DNA from: JAHWKI01 sp035513575
Lineage (GTDB): Bacteria > Gemmatimonadota > Gemmatimonadetes > Longimicrobiales > RSA9
Direction of reading: 5' to 3'
Length of the DNA stretch: 64,000 nt
Assembly: GCA_035513575.1 (NCBI GenBank)
Contig: DATKBW010000134.1
Coordinates: 94,120-158,119, forward strand
Shown here: positions 62,418 to 64,000 of the stretch, piece after piece
Layout: each line of letters starts with the position of its first letter
How positions within the stretch are numbered: position 1 is the first letter of the stretch
Notes under the pieces: generated by a model
Databases searched by the model: none
What the model saw: the letters and a program-made list of their open reading frames with translations, nothing else
What the model was told of the DNA's origin: nothing
Position numbers and translations under genes: made by a program

Positions 62418-63524
62418 GCCACCTTCGCGCCGAACTCCTTGAGATAGGCCTCGATCAGCTCGTCGAGATCCCCGTTCATCACCCGCTGGACATCGCCGAT
62501 CTTCAGCTCCGTCCGGTGATCCGTGACCTGCGTGTAGGGCTGGAAGACGTACGACCGGATCTGGTTGCCCCACCCGATCTCCGTCTTCTCGTCCTCCAGC
62601 TTCCGCTTCTCCTCCTCCCGGTGCTCCACCTCCCGCTCGTACAGCGCCGCCCGCAGCATCCGCATGGCGGTCGCCTTGTTCTGGAACTGGCTCCGCTCCT
62701 GCTGACAGGCGGCCACGAGCCCGGTGGGGATGTGGGTGATCCGGACCGCCGAGCTCGTCTTGTTGACGTGCTGCCCGCCGGCACCCGACGCCCGGAAGAC
62801 GTCCACGCGCAGGTCCTTCTCCTGGATGTCCACCTCGATCTCGTCGTCCACCACGGGATAGACGAACACGCTCGCGAAGGAGGTGTGCCGGCGCCCCTGG
62901 GCGTCGAAGGGGGAGATGCGGACCAGCCGGTGGACGCCCTTCTCGGCCTTGAGATAGCCGTACGCGTGGCGGCCCCGGACCTCCAGCGTGGCGCTCTTGA
63001 TCCCGGCCTCTTCGCCGGGCATCAGGTTGAGCACCTCGACCTCGTAATCGTGGGCCTCGGCCCAGCGGTGGTACATCCGCATGAGCATTTCCGCCCAGTC
63101 CTGGGACTCCGTTCCGCCGGCGCCCGGGTGGATGGTGACGAGGGCATCGCGGGCGTCGTCCTTCCCCCGGAGCATGTTGCGGAGCTCCAGGCGCTCGATC
63201 TCCCGCTCCAGCTTCTCGGACTCGCTGTCCAGCTCCGACTTCAGCCGCGGGTCCGGCTCCTCCTCGGCCTCCACGAGCTCGCACAGCTCGACGAGCTCCG
63301 CCGCCCGGCGACTCGCCGTCTCCCACGGCTCGATCCAGCTCCTCAGGTCGTTCACCTCGATGGTGACCGCCTTCCCCTTCTCGGGGTCATCCCAGAAGCC
63401 CGGCTCGCTCATCCGGGCCTCCAGCTCCTCCAGCCGCCCCCGCTTGGAGGCTATGTCAAAGATAACCTCCGAGTGAGGCGACCCTGTCCCGCTGCGCTTC
63501 CAGGCGATCCAGCGCGTCCGACAT
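62414..63524 (-). CDS. prfB: Peptide chain release factor 2, programmed +1 frameshift
   Basis: About 369 residues after frameshifting. ATG 63524, behind a GGGAGGC site, opens a 22-codon frame that meets an in-frame TGA at 63458-63456; a +1 shift at CTT-T continues in the long frame (Leu-Asp-Ile-Ala-Ser-Lys-Arg...). RF2 reads UGA and UAA. The tripeptide motif SPF (in VRISPFDAQGR) and the catalytic GGQ (GAGGQHVNKTSS) are intact. The shift lets RF2 limit its own synthesis, since good RF2 supply stops at the UGA. A strong promoter lies upstream, so prfB starts the long run. Confidence 0.95.
63455..63470 (-). promoter_or_regulatory. RF2 +1 frameshift signal
   Basis: On the minus strand, the Shine-Dalgarno-like GGAGG (63466-63470) is followed after four bases (T and the TAT codon) by CTT (63461-63459) and TGA with C next. 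The arrangement is the same as the classic RF2 site: anti-SD pairing, slippery CUU and poor-context UGA-C. Confidence 0.93.
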
Positions 63525-63542
63525 ATCTGCCTCCCAAAGCGA

Positions 63543-63567
63543 GGGGCCGCCCGGCTGGGACGGCCCC
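63543..63567 (-). promoter_or_regulatory. Leader stem-loop upstream of prfB
   Basis: GGGGCCG (63543-63549) and CGGCCCC (63561-63567) form a seven-base-pair stem with an 11-base loop between the predicted transcript start and the prfB ribosome site. It could also serve as a weak terminator for the partial gene to the right, but it lacks a T tract. Confidence 0.35.
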
Positions 63568-63590
63568 GTTACGATCTCCGCGACGGCCGG

Positions 63591-63619
63591 AACATAACCG
63601 CGACCCCACCCCGCTGCAA
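63591..63619 (-). promoter_or_regulatory. Promoter of the prfB-lysS-lol-mcs-clpC run
   Basis: On the minus strand TTGCAG (63614-63619) and TATGTT (63591-63596) are exactly 17 bases apart. The transcript would start near 63584, giving a leader of about 60 bases that holds the 63543-63567 hairpin and the GGGAGG ribosome site. Confidence 0.65.
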
Positions 63620-63634
63620 CCGATTCGCGGCGCC

Positions 63635-64000
63635 TCAGAACACGCGCTTGCCCTCCGCCAGAATCCCGTTCAGCGCCTCCCGGAAATACGGCGTCTTCTT
63701 CGCCATCTCCTCGCCGACCTGCCCGACGTATTCCTCCCAGCTCTTCATGATCTCGTCGCGGAACTCGCTGCGCAGCGTCCCCGCCGTCCGGCTCTCCTCC
63801 CAGCGGTCCTGATTGTAGACCACGATATCGGAGACGAGCGCCCGCGCCAGCCGCTTCGCCCGCGTTTGCGGGTCCTGGGGGCCGAACACCGGCGTCTCCG
63901 GGCGGCGGCGGGGCTCCGCATCTCCCGCGGCGCTGGCCCGCGACGCCGCGGGGGCGGTCCGTGGCGAGGCGGGGGGCGCGGGCGGAGCGGTCTTCGCCGG
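63635..64000 (-). CDS. C-terminal part of a probable zinc-ribbon-type protein (gene runs off the window)
   Basis: The minus-strand frame is open to the window edge, so the start is missing; the visible 121 codons are an Ala/Pro/Arg-rich linker followed by a conserved helical end (about the last 80 residues; QTRAKRLARALVSDIVVYNQ, FRDEIMKSWEEYVGQVGEEM, FREALNGILAEGKRVF). I recall this C-terminal layout from MJ0042-type zinc-ribbon proteins of Gemmatimonadota and Myxococcota, in which the ribbon lies at the N-terminus, but the ribbon itself is outside the window. A GTG at 63889 would be an internal start only. Confidence 0.6.
   Translation of the reverse strand, partial: PAKTAPPAPPASPRTAPAASRASAAGDAEPRRRPETPVFGPQDPQTRAKRLARALVSDIVVYNQDRWEESRTAGTLRSEFRDEIMKSWEEYVGQVGEEMAKKTPYFREALNGILAEGKRVF

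Noticed and set aside
63413..63524. prfB as a pseudogene with a disabling frameshift
   Set aside because: The stop, CTT slip site and GGAGG spacing are those of the known programmed shift and the rest is intact.

Overview
The window is GC-rich chromosomal DNA from a diderm bacterium, and the gene content points to the Gemmatimonadota or a close relative (inferred from content, not from a search). It combines a full lipid A, BAM, Lol and TAM envelope set with traits better known from Firmicutes: the McsA-McsB-ClpC arginine-phosphate system and the bacillithiol synthase BshC. It also has a fused LpxC-FabZ, a GWxTD-type protein and a radical SAM/DUF512 protein. Almost everything lies on the minus strand; only tamA, tamB and the GWxTD gene are on the plus strand. 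I see no rRNA, IS element, prophage, integron or CRISPR array, and no gap over 300 bases.

Layout. 1-9.4 kb: a lipoprotein PQQ dehydrogenase diverges from tamA-tamB, which converges on a GntR-type regulator. 9.4-13.0 kb: a GWxTD protein, a putative outer-membrane protein and lgt. 13.2-19.0 kb: a complete ccmABCDEFGH operon for system I cytochrome c maturation, with a good sigma70-type promoter. 19.1-22.5 kb: an outer-membrane protein, then TPM-domain protein, nucleotidyltransferase fold and LemA. 22.6 kb: tRNA-Arg(CCU). 22.8-26.6 kb: a lipoprotein, an acidic unknown protein, and the coupled string merR-surE-pcm-YqaA/DedA. 26.6-30.9 kb: DUF512-der-plsY-gpsA behind its own promoter. 31.0-34.5 kb: a zinc-ribbon/DUF2007 protein, a TPR lipoprotein and larC.

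34.5-63.5 kb: a nearly unbroken run of coupled minus-strand genes starting at a strong promoter upstream of prfB. Its order is prfB (programmed +1 frameshift), lysS, lolC, lolD, mcsA, mcsB, clpC, bamA, skp, lpxD, lpxC-fabZ, lpxA, a Gfo/Idh oxidoreductase, a mini-ORF, lpxB, a DUF374 acyltransferase, lpxK, nadB, glutamate dehydrogenase, rlmH, bshC, a small membrane coiled-coil protein, murJ, uvrC and gltX. The run joins outer-membrane building (lipid A, BAM, Skp, Lol, lipid II flipping) to protein quality control, redox buffering and translation. With my start choices, eighteen junctions in the window overlap by four bases (ATGA or GTGA) and eight by one base, so translational coupling is the dominant arrangement.

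The window is mostly core metabolism. The points most worth a second look are the arginine-phosphate module inside an outer-membrane biogenesis run, the oxidoreductase between lpxA and lpxB (possible diamino lipid A), a nucleotidyltransferase that has lost a metal ligand, an orphan larC, unnamed small membrane genes, and the consistent promoter set.
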